NCBI GenBank assembly: GCA_023387375.1
Contig: JAEWIE010000040.1
Location: forward strand, 62,001 to 126,000
DNA from: Bacteroidota bacterium
Lineage (GTDB): Bacteria; Bacteroidota; Bacteroidia; Flavobacteriales; Weeksellaceae
DNA length: 64,000 bases
Reading direction: 5' to 3'
Below are positions 43,432 to 52,546 of this stretch, piece after piece. A program made the translations under genes and the position numbers. The notes under the pieces were generated by a model. That model was not told the origin of the DNA. It was given only the letters and a program-made list of their open reading frames with translations, and made no database searches. Each line of letters begins with the position of its first letter. The stretch's first letter is position 1.

Positions 43432-44652
43432 TTAAGAATCAAGCGACTCGTCCTCTTCGAAATATTGAAACAGAAAGTCATTGTAAGGAAAACGTGCGAT
43501 ATGCAGTCGGTACACTTCGTCATAAAGAAGCTTTTTAAGCTCTGGGAAGTTTTCTTTGCTCAGGGCAGAAATAAATACCGTAGGAACCTCTGATTTTGCC
43601 ATCCAAGTCTTTTTCCATTCTTCAAGTGAAATGTTCTTTTTTGTAGACGGAGTTAAGTCGTCTCCTTCTTTGGGTTCATAAGCAAAGGCATCTATTTTAT
43701 TAAATACCATAATGGTAGGCTTTTGCTTGGCTCCAATTTCGGAAAGTATCTTGTTAACAGAATCGATATGGTCTTCAAAACTTTCGTGCGATATATCCAC
43801 CACATGCACTAGAAGGTCGGCTTCTCTCACCTCGTCTAATGTAGACTTAAAACTCTCCACGAGTTGAGTCGGTAACTTTCTAATAAACCCAACCGTATCG
43901 GTAAGTAAAAAGGGAAGGTTCCCAATCACCACCTTTCGTACAGTGGTATCCAGGGTTGCAAAAAGTTTGTTCTCCGCAAACACTTCGGATTTGGCCAGCG
44001 CATTCATTAAAGTGGATTTTCCCACGTTGGTATACCCTACAAGCGCAACCCTTACCGTCTTTCCCCGGTTTTGACGTTGGGTATGCATCTGCTTGTCTAT
44101 TGTTTTTAGTTTCTCTTTTAGAAGGGAAATTCGATCGCGGATGATCCTTCTGTCCGTTTCAATTTCAGTCTCTCCAGGCCCTCTCATTCCGATACCTCCT
44201 CGCTGCCGCTCTAGGTGAGTCCACATTCGGGTTAATCGAGGTAATAAATATTCATACTGTGCAAGTTCCACCTGCGTTCTTGCATAGGAAGTTTGTGCAC
44301 GTTGCGCAAAAATATCAAGGATCAGATTGGTTCTATCTAAGATTTTAACTTCTAGCTCTCTCTCCAAGTTTTTTAACTGGGAAGGCGAGAGTTCATCATC
44401 AAAAATAACAGTCCCAATCTCATGCTCTTTAATGAATGTCTTAATCTCCTCTGCCTTTCCTGAACCCACAAAGGTTTTAGGATCTGGCTTGGAGAGCTTT
44501 TGCGTGAATCGTTTTTCAATCGTGGCTCCTGCTGTATAAGCTAAAAACTGGAGCTCATCCATGTATTCTTTTAACTTCTCCTCGTCCTGATCTTTGGTTA
44601 CTAAACCGACCAAAACGGCCTGTTCATATGTATGTTCTTTCTTTTCAAGCAT
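43432..44652 (-). CDS. hflX: Ribosome-associated GTPase HflX
   Basis: HflX is a GTPase that splits stalled or hibernating ribosomes. The 406-residue protein has an N-terminal domain with the HflX region (VGSGKAEEI, ERELEVKILDRTNLIL), a helical linker with RRIIRDRI, and the G domain. G motifs are G1 VGYTNVGKSTLMN, G3 DTVGF and G4 FNKID. Full length. It is first in the unit hflX-alkD-DUF6122. Confidence 0.95.
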   Translation of the reverse strand: MLEKKEHTYEQAVLVGLVTKDQDEEKLKEYMDELQFLAYTAGATIEKRFTQKLSKPDPKTFVGSGKAEEIKTFIKEHEIGTVIFDDELSPSQLKNLERELEVKILDRTNLILDIFAQRAQTSYARTQVELAQYEYLLPRLTRMWTHLERQRGGIGMRGPGETEIETDRRIIRDRISLLKEKLKTIDKQMHTQRQNRGKTVRVALVGYTNVGKSTLMNALAKSEVFAENKLFATLDTTVRKVVIGNLPFLLTDTVGFIRKLPTQLVESFKSTLDEVREADLLVHVVDISHESFEDHIDSVNKILSEIGAKQKPTIMVFNKIDAFAYEPKEGDDLTPSTKKNISLEEWKKTWMAKSEVPTVFISALSKENFPELKKLLYDEVYRLHIARFPYNDFLFQYFEEDESLDS

Positions 44653-44896
44653 AATTTATTCTAGTCGTGGACAAATTTAATGAAAAATCCGTTGGTCTCG
44701 AAACGTAGGTACTCGTGTTTGCGAAATCCAATTACAATCTACATTCTAGGGCCTCACAGCAAATAAATCTAAGTCGGACCCCTATCGTTTCCCGTTTATT
44801 CACTTAAAGTCGTTCACCCCACAATTCTCCAAGAATCTCATTTTGATTCCCACAAAAAATACTTAAATTGCGTCCAATTAAAAATTAAATTTAGAA

Positions 44897-47032
44897 ATGA
44901 AAAAACTATTTTTACTATGTACATTTCTTCTAAGTTTCGTTCAAATGAGAGCGGACGAAGGAATGTGGCTAATGATGCTTGTAAAAAGACTAAACGGTCA
45001 GGATCTTCAAAAGCAAGGATTAAAATTAACTCCAGAGGAAATCTACTCTATTAACAATTCAAGCCTTAAAGATGCGATTGTTCAATTCGGTGGAGGATGT
45101 ACTGCAGAAATGGTCTCCTCAGAAGGGCTATTGTTTACCAACCATCACTGTGGATACGGTCAAATTGCGGCTCTCTCTACTCCTGAACACGATTACCTGA
45201 CAAACGGCTTCTGGGCCATGAAGAGAAGCGAAGAGCTTCCTGCCAAAGGACTTTCGGTTCGATTCTTAGTAAGAATGGATGACGTAACAGAGCGAATCAA
45301 TTCGAAGCTAAACAACCAGATGTCTCAAGAGGAAAGACAATCTATAATTAACGCAGAATACAAAGCAATTCAAGCGGAAAACTCCGAAAATGGAAAATAT
45401 GTAGTGTCTGTGAAAGATTTCTACAATGGAAATGAATTTTACTATTTCGTTTACCAGGACTATAACGACGTTCGTTTGGTAGGTACTCCTCCAAACTCCA
45501 TCGGTAAATTTGGAGGCGACACAGACAACTGGGAATGGCCAAGACATACAGGAGACTTTTCAGTCTTCAGAGTTTATGCAGACAAGAGCAACAATCCTTC
45601 TGATTTTTCTACGAAGAATGTTCCTTTGAAACCTAAACACCACTTACCGGTGTCACTTAAGTCCTTTAAACCTGGCGATTTTGCAATGATTGTAGGATAT
45701 CCTGGACGTACCAATCGTTACATGACTTCTTACGGAATTGACCAATTGGTTAACAAAGACTATCCAGCTTGGGTAGATGCGTCCAAAGTGGCCATGGATG
45801 TAATGAAATCCTACATGGACAAAGACCAAGCCACTAAACTTAACTACGCATCTCAGTATGCAAGCGTAGCGAACTACTGGAAAAACAGACAAGGTACTAT
45901 TGAGTCTGTAAAAAAGAATGGGACCATTGAAGACAAACAAAAAGTAGAGCAAGTATTCCAAGCTTGGGCAGACCAAGAAGAAAACAAAGCCCTTTATGGC
46001 GATGTTCTTAGCAACATGCAAAACTATTACAATGAAACGGCTGCCCGTGGAATTGAAAGAAACTATGCAGCTCAAATGACGCGTAACGCAAAATACTTCC
46101 GGTATGCAGTAACCCTAGGTTCAATGTACAAAGCGTATCTTGCGGAAACAGATCCTGCCAAAAAGGCAGAAATCAAAAAAAGCACTGCGGAGCGTATTGA
46201 ATCTATGTATGAGAAGTTCAATCCGGAACTTGAACAACAAATGTTCGAAGAGATGATTGCACTTTACAAGAAAAAAGTTCCTTTCGCAGCAGCTTCGCCT
46301 GCATTTAGAAATATAAACATTTCTATTCTAGACGAACTTGCAAAAAATTCAATTTTCGCGTCAAAAGAATCGGCAATGCATTTCCTTACTTTTGCATACG
46401 GACCTAGACTAGATAAAGATCCGGTGTACCGCTTAGTAAATGCTTATCTTGAAAGCTCAAGAGAAAGCGCAACGAAATACACGGAACTAGACGATAAATT
46501 TGCAGATAGCAACCGTCTTTATTTTGATGGTCTAAGAAAATCACATCCAGGAAAAGAGTTCTATCCCGATGCAAACTCGACAATGAGAATCACCTTTGGT
46601 AAGATCTCAACCCTTCCTTTCAGAGACGATCGTAACTACAATGGAATCACAAATAACTTCTATACAGATCTTGATGGCACCGTTGCCAAATACAAAAAAG
46701 GGGATGAGGAGTTCGATCTTCCACAAAGACTCATTGATCTAAACGCGAAAAAAGATTACGGACAGTATGCAGATCCTGCTGGATATTTACCTGTAAACTT
46801 CCTTTCCGACAATGATATCACGGGTGGAAATTCCGGTTCTCCTGTATTGAACGGAAATGGTGAACTAATTGGACTTGCCTTTGATGGAAACTCAGAAGCT
46901 CTTTCTGGGGACATCGTTTTCGAAAAGGAATGGCAAAAAACCATTAGTGTTGACGTTCGTTATGTCCTTTGGATTATTGACAAATATGCAGGTGCAGGTC
47001 ACCTTATCAAAGAAATGACTATTGTTAAGTAA
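44897..47032 (+). CDS. S46-family dipeptidyl peptidase (DPP7-like)
   Basis: This is an exported serine peptidase that removes dipeptides from peptide N-termini. The 711-residue protein has a signal peptide (to about residue 19), the catalytic His in LLFTNHHCGYG (His83 or 84), probable Asp218 in WPRHTGDFS, and Ser646 in GGNSGSPV. The residue 18 after the catalytic Ser is Gly664. From my knowledge of the family, Gly there marks DPP7 (hydrophobic P1), while Arg marks DPP11 (Asp/Glu P1). The helical cap is intact. It is monocistronic with a strong terminator. Confidence 0.93.
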   Translation: MKKLFLLCTFLLSFVQMRADEGMWLMMLVKRLNGQDLQKQGLKLTPEEIYSINNSSLKDAIVQFGGGCTAEMVSSEGLLFTNHHCGYGQIAALSTPEHDYLTNGFWAMKRSEELPAKGLSVRFLVRMDDVTERINSKLNNQMSQEERQSIINAEYKAIQAENSENGKYVVSVKDFYNGNEFYYFVYQDYNDVRLVGTPPNSIGKFGGDTDNWEWPRHTGDFSVFRVYADKSNNPSDFSTKNVPLKPKHHLPVSLKSFKPGDFAMIVGYPGRTNRYMTSYGIDQLVNKDYPAWVDASKVAMDVMKSYMDKDQATKLNYASQYASVANYWKNRQGTIESVKKNGTIEDKQKVEQVFQAWADQEENKALYGDVLSNMQNYYNETAARGIERNYAAQMTRNAKYFRYAVTLGSMYKAYLAETDPAKKAEIKKSTAERIESMYEKFNPELEQQMFEEMIALYKKKVPFAAASPAFRNINISILDELAKNSIFASKESAMHFLTFAYGPRLDKDPVYRLVNAYLESSRESATKYTELDDKFADSNRLYFDGLRKSHPGKEFYPDANSTMRITFGKISTLPFRDDRNYNGITNNFYTDLDGTVAKYKKGDEEFDLPQRLIDLNAKKDYGQYADPAGYLPVNFLSDNDITGGNSGSPVLNGNGELIGLAFDGNSEALSGDIVFEKEWQKTISVDVRYVLWIIDKYAGAGHLIKEMTIVK

Positions 47033-47065
47033 AATAGCAGATCAATTTGATTACCTACCAAATTA

Positions 47066-47101
47066 CAATAGCCGCCTCCAAGAGTCGGCTATTGTTTTTT
47101 T
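47066..47101 (+). terminator. Terminator after the S46 peptidase gene
   Basis: A 9-base perfect stem (CAATAGCCG at 47066-47074, CGGCTATTG at 47086-47094) with an 11-base loop is followed by seven T. It lies 34 bases past the stop codon. Confidence 0.9.
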
Positions 47102-47140
47102 ATCAAATGATTTTGCAACAGCTTAAGAGCCCTAATTGAA

Positions 47141-47653
47141 ATGATCTCTATGAAAGAATACAGAACAGAGCGATTAATCCTTCGCCCCACAAGCATTGAT
47201 GATGCGGAGATGATGCTTCAACTACTAAACTCACCCAAATACATTCAAAATATAGGAGATCGCGGCGTAAGGACTCGTGAAGATGCAATGCGCTATATTC
47301 AAGAGAGATTTGAGCCTCATTATAATAAGCATGGATTTGGTAGTTTCACGCTAATTAAAAAGTATACTAGCGAAAAAATAGGTACTTGTGGACTATATGT
47401 TCGCCCTGGGTTAGAGGTTCCTGATATTGGCTTTGCCCTGTTTGAAGACTTCGAAAATCAAGGATATGGATACGAATCAGCAAGCCATTTGATAGAAAAG
47501 CTTTCGAAAGACTTTCACTTAGAAAAAGTGTCTGCAATTACTTCGAAAACCAATTTACCTTCGCAGAAACTAATTCAAAAACTGGGATTAAGATTCAAAA
47601 AAAGGGTCGTCTTACCCAATGAAGATGAGGAACTACTCTATTATGAGAGTTAA
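47141..47653 (+). CDS. GNAT-family N-acetyltransferase (RimJ/RimL type)
   Basis: The 170-residue protein starts TERLILRPTSIDDA, the usual first strand of RimJ-like GNAT enzymes. It has the acetyl-CoA region DFENQGYGYESASHLI and ends with SQKLIQKLGLRF. It transfers acetyl groups from acetyl-CoA to an amine; the substrate is not known. Starts at 47141 and 47150 are both ATG in frame and cannot be told apart. Its stop overlaps the peroxiredoxin stop on the other strand by 4 bases. Confidence 0.88.
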   Translation: MISMKEYRTERLILRPTSIDDAEMMLQLLNSPKYIQNIGDRGVRTREDAMRYIQERFEPHYNKHGFGSFTLIKKYTSEKIGTCGLYVRPGLEVPDIGFALFEDFENQGYGYESASHLIEKLSKDFHLEKVSAITSKTNLPSQKLIQKLGLRFKKRVVLPNEDEELLYYES

Positions 47654-48102
47654 GAATTTTCAAGTATTTGAGCTGCGGCTTCTCTACTATTCACTTTCTC
47701 AATTACGCGAATGCATACCCCGGCTTCATCGAATACAAAGGTAGTACGAACAATTCCCATATAGGTTTTTCCAAAATTCTTTTTCTCTTGCCAAACTCCA
47801 AAGGCTTCAACAAATTCTTGATTTTCATCCGCGATCAAATCGTACGGCAATTCATTCTTGGAATGGAAGTTTTTTTGCTTTGCAACGGTATCAGCAGAAA
47901 CACCAATAACTTCGTATCCACGCGATTTTAAATCACTGTAGCCATCCCGAAGACTTTTCGCCTCTATAGTACAAGTTGGTGTGCTAGCTCGAGGATAAAA
48001 GAACACCACGAGTGGCTTGCCTAAAAAGCTTTCCAGTTTCACAATCTCTCCCTCTTGGTTTTTCCCTTCTAACAGAGGGAAGCTATCTCCTACTTGCAGC
48101 AT
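47650..48102 (-). CDS. bcp: Peroxiredoxin, Bcp/PrxQ type
   Basis: This thiol peroxidase reduces hydroperoxides. The 150-residue protein has the peroxidatic Cys44 in FFYPRASTPTCT. The resolving Cys five residues later in classical PrxQ is Lys49 here, so it must use another thiol or work in 1-Cys fashion. One other Cys is present near the C-terminus (GVCIRVIEKV). It is divergent from nth with a 32-base gap and convergent with the acetyltransferase. Confidence 0.92.
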   Translation of the reverse strand: MLQVGDSFPLLEGKNQEGEIVKLESFLGKPLVVFFYPRASTPTCTIEAKSLRDGYSDLKSRGYEVIGVSADTVAKQKNFHSKNELPYDLIADENQEFVEAFGVWQEKKNFGKTYMGIVRTTFVFDEAGVCIRVIEKVNSREAAAQILENS

Positions 48103-48134
48103 AATTCATAAATTTGTTCAAATTTAGCGCTAAT

Positions 48135-48755
48135 ATGACAAAAAAGCAAAGAGCTCTCCTTATACGAGAAGAACTGGAAAAGCTCTATCCCAATCCACCC
48201 ATCGCATTAGATCATAAAGATCCCTATACACTTCTTGTTGCTGTAGCCCTATCTGCGCAGAGTACCGATAAAAAGGTAAATCAAATTACGCCCGCCCTAT
48301 TTGAAGTAGCAGACACACCTGAGAAAATGGCTCAATTAGAAGTTTGGGAAATCAAAGAATACATTAAAGAAATTGGACTCTCCAATACCAAAGCTAAAAA
48401 CTTGAAGTTAATGGCAGAGCAACTTCTTGAACGTCACCAAGGGATTGTTCCTGACTCCTTCGAAGAACTAGAAGCTCTCGCTGGTGTAGGTCATAAAACC
48501 GCTTCTGTAGTGATGAGTCAAGCCTTCGGAGTCCCTGCTTTTCCTGTAGACACGCATATTCATAGACTCTTATCTCGTTGGAAATTAAGCTCGGGCGTAA
48601 ATGTGGTGCAAACGGAAAAAGATGCCAAAAGTCTATTTCCAAAACACACGTGGAACAAACTGCACTTACAGATCATTTACTACGGTAGAGAATATTCGCC
48701 TGCTAGAGGAAGCTTAGAAAAAGATTTTATAACCAAAATGCTCTTTGAATCTTAA
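48135..48755 (+). CDS. nth: Endonuclease III-type DNA glycosylase without iron-sulfur cysteines
   Basis: The enzyme removes oxidised pyrimidines and cuts the abasic site. The 206-residue protein has the helix-hairpin-helix LEALAGVGHKTASVV with the catalytic Lys in GHKTA, and the catalytic Asp in FPVDTHIHRL. The C-terminal four-Cys 4Fe-4S loop of the Escherichia coli enzyme is missing; the protein holds no cysteine at all and ends GREYSPARGSLEKDF. I recall the same in other Flavobacteriia. The start at 48135 is ATG; a TTG at 48114 would add seven codons. The stop overlaps the receiver gene by 4 bases. Confidence 0.92.
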   Translation: MTKKQRALLIREELEKLYPNPPIALDHKDPYTLLVAVALSAQSTDKKVNQITPALFEVADTPEKMAQLEVWEIKEYIKEIGLSNTKAKNLKLMAEQLLERHQGIVPDSFEELEALAGVGHKTASVVMSQAFGVPAFPVDTHIHRLLSRWKLSSGVNVVQTEKDAKSLFPKHTWNKLHLQIIYYGREYSPARGSLEKDFITKMLFES

Positions 48756-49105
48756 GCGAGCATCTGCTTAACAAGCCCGGCAAATTCATCAATCTCAAAA
48801 GGCTTGAAAATGTGCCCATCAGCCTCCACCGCCTCACTCAATTCAAAGGAATTTGGAAGCGCCGACATTAATAGGACTTTTATAGAACTAGTCTCTAAAT
48901 TCGATTTAATTTGACGGCAGATCTCACGACCGTCTATTCCCGACATTAACATGTCGGTGATTATTAACCTAGGTTTCATTTGTTTAATCATCTCGAAGAC
49001 GATCATTGGGTTGGTACAGCATCTAACCTGATGCCCTTCCTCAAGTAGGATTTCCTCAATCAAGCTACAAATCTCTACGTTGTCATCGACGACAATTATA
49101 CTCAT
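48752..49105 (-). CDS. Single-domain response regulator (receiver only)
   Basis: The 118-residue protein consists of a CheY-like receiver: VVDDN acidic pocket, phospho-Asp in LIITDMLMSGIDG, Ser-Ala switch in LLMSALPN, and the conserved Lys in IFKPFEIDEF. No output domain is present, so it must act through protein contacts or as part of a phosphorelay. No kinase is adjacent. I start it at 49105 (MSIIVVDDN). Its stop overlaps that of nth. Confidence 0.9.
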   Translation of the reverse strand: MSIIVVDDNVEICSLIEEILLEEGHQVRCCTNPMIVFEMIKQMKPRLIITDMLMSGIDGREICRQIKSNLETSSIKVLLMSALPNSFELSEAVEADGHIFKPFEIDEFAGLVKQMLA

Positions 49106-49299
49106 CTTTTTATTTGTTTTTACATCTTGCTGGCAAAATTCCCGCAACGGTGTTAAGACTACAAATTTACACTTTTTTCACTAATTCTTGAAATAATTAA
49201 ATAAAAATGAATAATTAATTATTATGGATATCAATCGAAAAATCATAACTCGAATTGAATCAAAATATATTCATGTTAAAACAAATACAAAATGCGTTA

Positions 49300-51102
49300 T
49301 TATTCCTGCGAAATAGAAGTATAATGCGATTCTAATTTTCGTTCTAATACATTTAAAGGAAGGCAACCCATATTCAAAACTTGATCATGAAAATTTGCAA
49401 GATCGAACTTTGAACCTAACTCTTTTTCATAACGCGCACGTAACTCTTGAATCTTCATTGAGCCCATTTTATAACTTAGAGCTTGACCGGGCATAGCCAT
49501 GTAACGCTCCACCTCTGCGGTAGCACCAGCCGTATCATAAGCCACGTTGCTTAGGAAATATTTAATAGCGTCTTCTCGATTCATGGTTCCTGTATGAAGT
49601 CCTGTATCGATGACAAGTCGCACAGCCCTAAGCATTTCATCGCTTAACGAACCTAACTTTTGATAGGGATCCGTATAGAGTCCTAGTTCAGGACCTAAAG
49701 ATTCTGCGTACAGAGCCCAACCTTCGCCGTAAGCGCCTAACCATCCAAATCGCATGAATTTCGGAAGCGACTTATTTTCTTGCTGCAAAGAAATCTGGTA
49801 ATGATGCCCTGGAATCGCTTCGTGTAAAAAGAGAGACTCCATCCCCGAGGTCACATTAAAACGGGTGGGATCAGGAATTGGAATATAGAAGATTCCCGGT
49901 CTTTCCCCATCAGGGGTTCCTTGTCTGTATTCCGCACTAGCGGAAGCCTCGCGGTATTTCTCAGTTTGACGAATTTCAAAAGCAGTCTTGGGAGTATGAA
50001 GGAACATCGCACCTAATTTAGGGGTGATTTTTTCTAAAATAGCATTAAATCCATCTAGAATTTCCTCTGCACTTGAGTAAGGCATTGCTTTCTTATCCGT
50101 TTTCACAAATGTCAAAAACTCCTCTAGACTTCCCTCAAACCCCACTTGTACTTTCACTTTTTCCATCTCCGCGCGGAGTCTGTTCACTTCCTGAAGTCCA
50201 AGCTCATGAATTTCGGAAGGTGTCTTGTTTGTGGTAGTCCAGCTCTTTACATAATAGGCATAAACATCCTTTCCTTTTGGTAGGGAATTGTAGCCATCAG
50301 TTAGTCTTGCTTTTGGTAAATACTCCTTTTCTAAGAACTCAGCCATACGAATATAAGCGGGAATGATTTTTTCAGTAATCACGCTTTTATAAGCTTCGCG
50401 CCATTTTGCGGCCTGTTTTTCAGAAAACGACTTTGGCATATTGCGAAGGGGTCCATAGAAGATATTGGTGGTAAAATCTGTGGATGTTATTTCCGCTGCC
50501 CGAAGCTGCGGAATCATTCTTAAGACTAGTACTTTAGGCAAAACAATTCCGGACTTAATTCCTAAACGAAAATTCTCTTCTGCAGCGTCCATCCAATTGG
50601 GGAATTGGTTCATTCTTTTTAACCAATTTTCGTAATCTTTTTGCGTTTCAAAGGGTTGTGCTCCCTGCCCACTGCCAAGCATAGGGAAATCCAAGGGAAG
50701 ACCTGAAAATTGTGTGAAAGGAATGTACTCTGGATGGTAAGCATAGCGCTCAATCTTATCTTTCAATAACGTGTCAAGTACATCAAAAATGACTTTTTTC
50801 TCTTCCGAGAGCTCCTCATACGGTACTTGTTCTAGCTGCATTTGTACATCGCTATAAAATGCGATTTCACCCGAAATGAAGTCCTTGTCAATATCCACTG
50901 GAAGCAGATCGTTGTATCTCGAATCTCCTTGCATGGTAGCTTCAAGTGGGTACATCTTTAGATACTGCTCATAATAATGCGCTGCAATAGAATCAATTTC
51001 GACAGGGGTGCTTTTGGTTAATGGCATGTCCTTTTTCTTGCAACTTCCCACAAAGGCAAGGAAAAGTAAGGATATAAAGATTTTTAAGTACAAAGTTTTC
51101 AT
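49300..51102 (-). CDS. DUF885 peptidase-like lipoprotein
   Basis: The 600-residue protein has a lipoprotein signal with lipobox around FVGSC (Cys21). The body belongs to DUF885, which carries a zinc-peptidase-like site HEAIPGHHYQ and a downstream Glu in GEGWALYAE. Most of the rest is helical. Members are probable carboxypeptidases or dipeptidases. The lipid anchor places it in the cell envelope; with the S46 and S9 enzymes nearby it suggests extracellular or periplasmic peptide use. It is monocistronic. Confidence 0.87.
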   Translation of the reverse strand: MKTLYLKIFISLLFLAFVGSCKKKDMPLTKSTPVEIDSIAAHYYEQYLKMYPLEATMQGDSRYNDLLPVDIDKDFISGEIAFYSDVQMQLEQVPYEELSEEKKVIFDVLDTLLKDKIERYAYHPEYIPFTQFSGLPLDFPMLGSGQGAQPFETQKDYENWLKRMNQFPNWMDAAEENFRLGIKSGIVLPKVLVLRMIPQLRAAEITSTDFTTNIFYGPLRNMPKSFSEKQAAKWREAYKSVITEKIIPAYIRMAEFLEKEYLPKARLTDGYNSLPKGKDVYAYYVKSWTTTNKTPSEIHELGLQEVNRLRAEMEKVKVQVGFEGSLEEFLTFVKTDKKAMPYSSAEEILDGFNAILEKITPKLGAMFLHTPKTAFEIRQTEKYREASASAEYRQGTPDGERPGIFYIPIPDPTRFNVTSGMESLFLHEAIPGHHYQISLQQENKSLPKFMRFGWLGAYGEGWALYAESLGPELGLYTDPYQKLGSLSDEMLRAVRLVIDTGLHTGTMNREDAIKYFLSNVAYDTAGATAEVERYMAMPGQALSYKMGSMKIQELRARYEKELGSKFDLANFHDQVLNMGCLPLNVLERKLESHYTSISQE

Positions 51103-51226
51103 AAGTCAAATTCGAAAGGCTAATTTAACAATTATTTATATGAAATCAATTGCTAACTTATACCAGATTAGGATATTTTCCACCCAAATATTAAAACAAA
51201 ACACTTCTGTCTTTCAATCAATTTTC

Positions 51227-51234
51227 TATCTTTG
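51227..51234 (+). promoter_or_regulatory. Putative -7 box for the operon at 51283
   Basis: TATCTTTG matches TAnnTTTG and lies 48 bases before the first ATG. TTCTG at 51205-51209 is a weak -33 candidate 17 bases upstream. Confidence 0.45.
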
Positions 51235-51282
51235 TCAATCGTTTAAAATAATCTTTAACAAATTAATTGTGACATCAAAGCC

Positions 51283-51744
51283 ATGAAAGGGGTTCTAAAA
51301 ATTTACCACCCGGAAGAGACCTTAAAGCACCATATTAAAAACTCCTATTGCAAAGCGGTCTATCTAAACAATGAACATTTCTTAGAAGTCGAAATAATTA
51401 CGGACGAGAACCAAGATCATGTAGAGGACGATTCTCTTCAATATCCATTTCCTCAGATTGCCCTACGAATTTTTGACTATCCTTTGGAGCAGAAAGAGCT
51501 CATAGGACAAACCTTTGAAATTGATGAAAATGAAGAACTTGTCTATAGTGAAGTAGATTTATATACAGACCAAGACGCGTACCTTTATGAGAACCGTCTC
51601 GAATTTACATCCGGTCCGAACGGACGTATGGAACTCATATGGTCAGGTCAAATTGATGATTTTTATACGGACTCAGGCGAGGCTATTCCCTTTAAACTCA
51701 AATGTCACTTTGAAGAAAAGGACCCTGAATTTATTGAAGAATAA
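51283..51744 (+). CDS. Conserved acidic protein, function unknown
   Basis: The 153-residue protein is strongly acidic, with no signal peptide, cysteine cluster or membrane helix. Predicted strands alternate with acidic loops (LEVEIITDENQDHVEDD). I do not recognise a domain. It lies 79 bases before exbB on the same strand and may be transcribed with it, but the gap leaves room for a separate promoter. No catalytic motif is visible. Confidence 0.7.
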   Translation: MKGVLKIYHPEETLKHHIKNSYCKAVYLNNEHFLEVEIITDENQDHVEDDSLQYPFPQIALRIFDYPLEQKELIGQTFEIDENEELVYSEVDLYTDQDAYLYENRLEFTSGPNGRMELIWSGQIDDFYTDSGEAIPFKLKCHFEEKDPEFIEE

Positions 51745-51823
51745 TAGGTCTTTTTAATTATTAACTTAAATCCATGCCATGAGGAATACTAAAAATCCAA
51801 GTGGTATTTAAACAAAAAATAAC

Positions 51824-52546
51824 ATGCAAGACAGCACAACCCTTGTACAAAACGCCACTAGCGCTCCCCTTGAGCCTACCACGCAGCTTATTCAACCCGC
51901 CACTAATGAAGTACATGTGTTTTCATTATGGGAGATTTTAACCTCTGGAGGCTTTATTGGAAACTTAATTATGATTCTGATCTTTTTATTAGGGGTACTT
52001 GCTCTTTATATATTTCTAGAGAGATATTTCTTTTTGAAAAGATCCTCCAAAATTACTCCAAATTTCCTCGAAAACATCAAAGACTTTGTTGAGGAAGGAA
52101 AGATTCAAACCGCGATTGACTATTGCAAAACCATTGATTCTCCCGAATCTCGTATGATTGAAAAAGGACTCGCAAGAGTTGGAAGACCTATTTCCGATAT
52201 TTCCAACGCGATGCAAAACCAGGGACAACTTGAGGTTTCTAAATTTGAGAAGAATTTAAACCTTCTTGCCTCTGCGGCGGGCGCAGCTCCAATGCTTGGG
52301 TTCCTAGGAACTGTAATTGGAATGATTATGGCATTCTTTGAAATCTCGACTGTGACGGGAGCTGTAAGTCCAAAACTTTTGGCTTCAGGTATTTACACCG
52401 CAATGGCAACCACAGCAGCAGGTTTATTCATAGGAATACCGGCCTACTTTTTCTACAATTTTTTAGTAACAAAGGTAGACCGCATGGTTTTAAAAATTCA
52501 AACTCATGTCAATGATTTTCTTGACACATTAAACCAACCGATCTAA
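51824..52546 (+). CDS. exbB: ExbB/TolQ/MotA-type proton channel subunit
   Basis: ExbB forms the inner-membrane pentamer that powers TonB. The 240-residue protein has three hydrophobic helices, the first at about 45-67. The family region ASAAGAAPMLGFLGTVIGMIMAF lies in the middle, with conserved polar residues in TM2-TM3. An N-terminal 30-residue tail is rich in Thr and Gln. Its TAA overlaps the exbD ATG by one base. The complete set exbB-exbD-tonB-like is present. Confidence 0.92.
   Translation: MQDSTTLVQNATSAPLEPTTQLIQPATNEVHVFSLWEILTSGGFIGNLIMILIFLLGVLALYIFLERYFFLKRSSKITPNFLENIKDFVEEGKIQTAIDYCKTIDSPESRMIEKGLARVGRPISDISNAMQNQGQLEVSKFEKNLNLLASAAGAAPMLGFLGTVIGMIMAFFEISTVTGAVSPKLLASGIYTAMATTAAGLFIGIPAYFFYNFLVTKVDRMVLKIQTHVNDFLDTLNQPI

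Noticed and set aside
49210..49223. Palindrome AATAATTAATTATT upstream of the receiver-only gene
   Set aside because: It is pure A/T in an AT-rich spacer, about 105 bases from the start codon, and can arise by chance.
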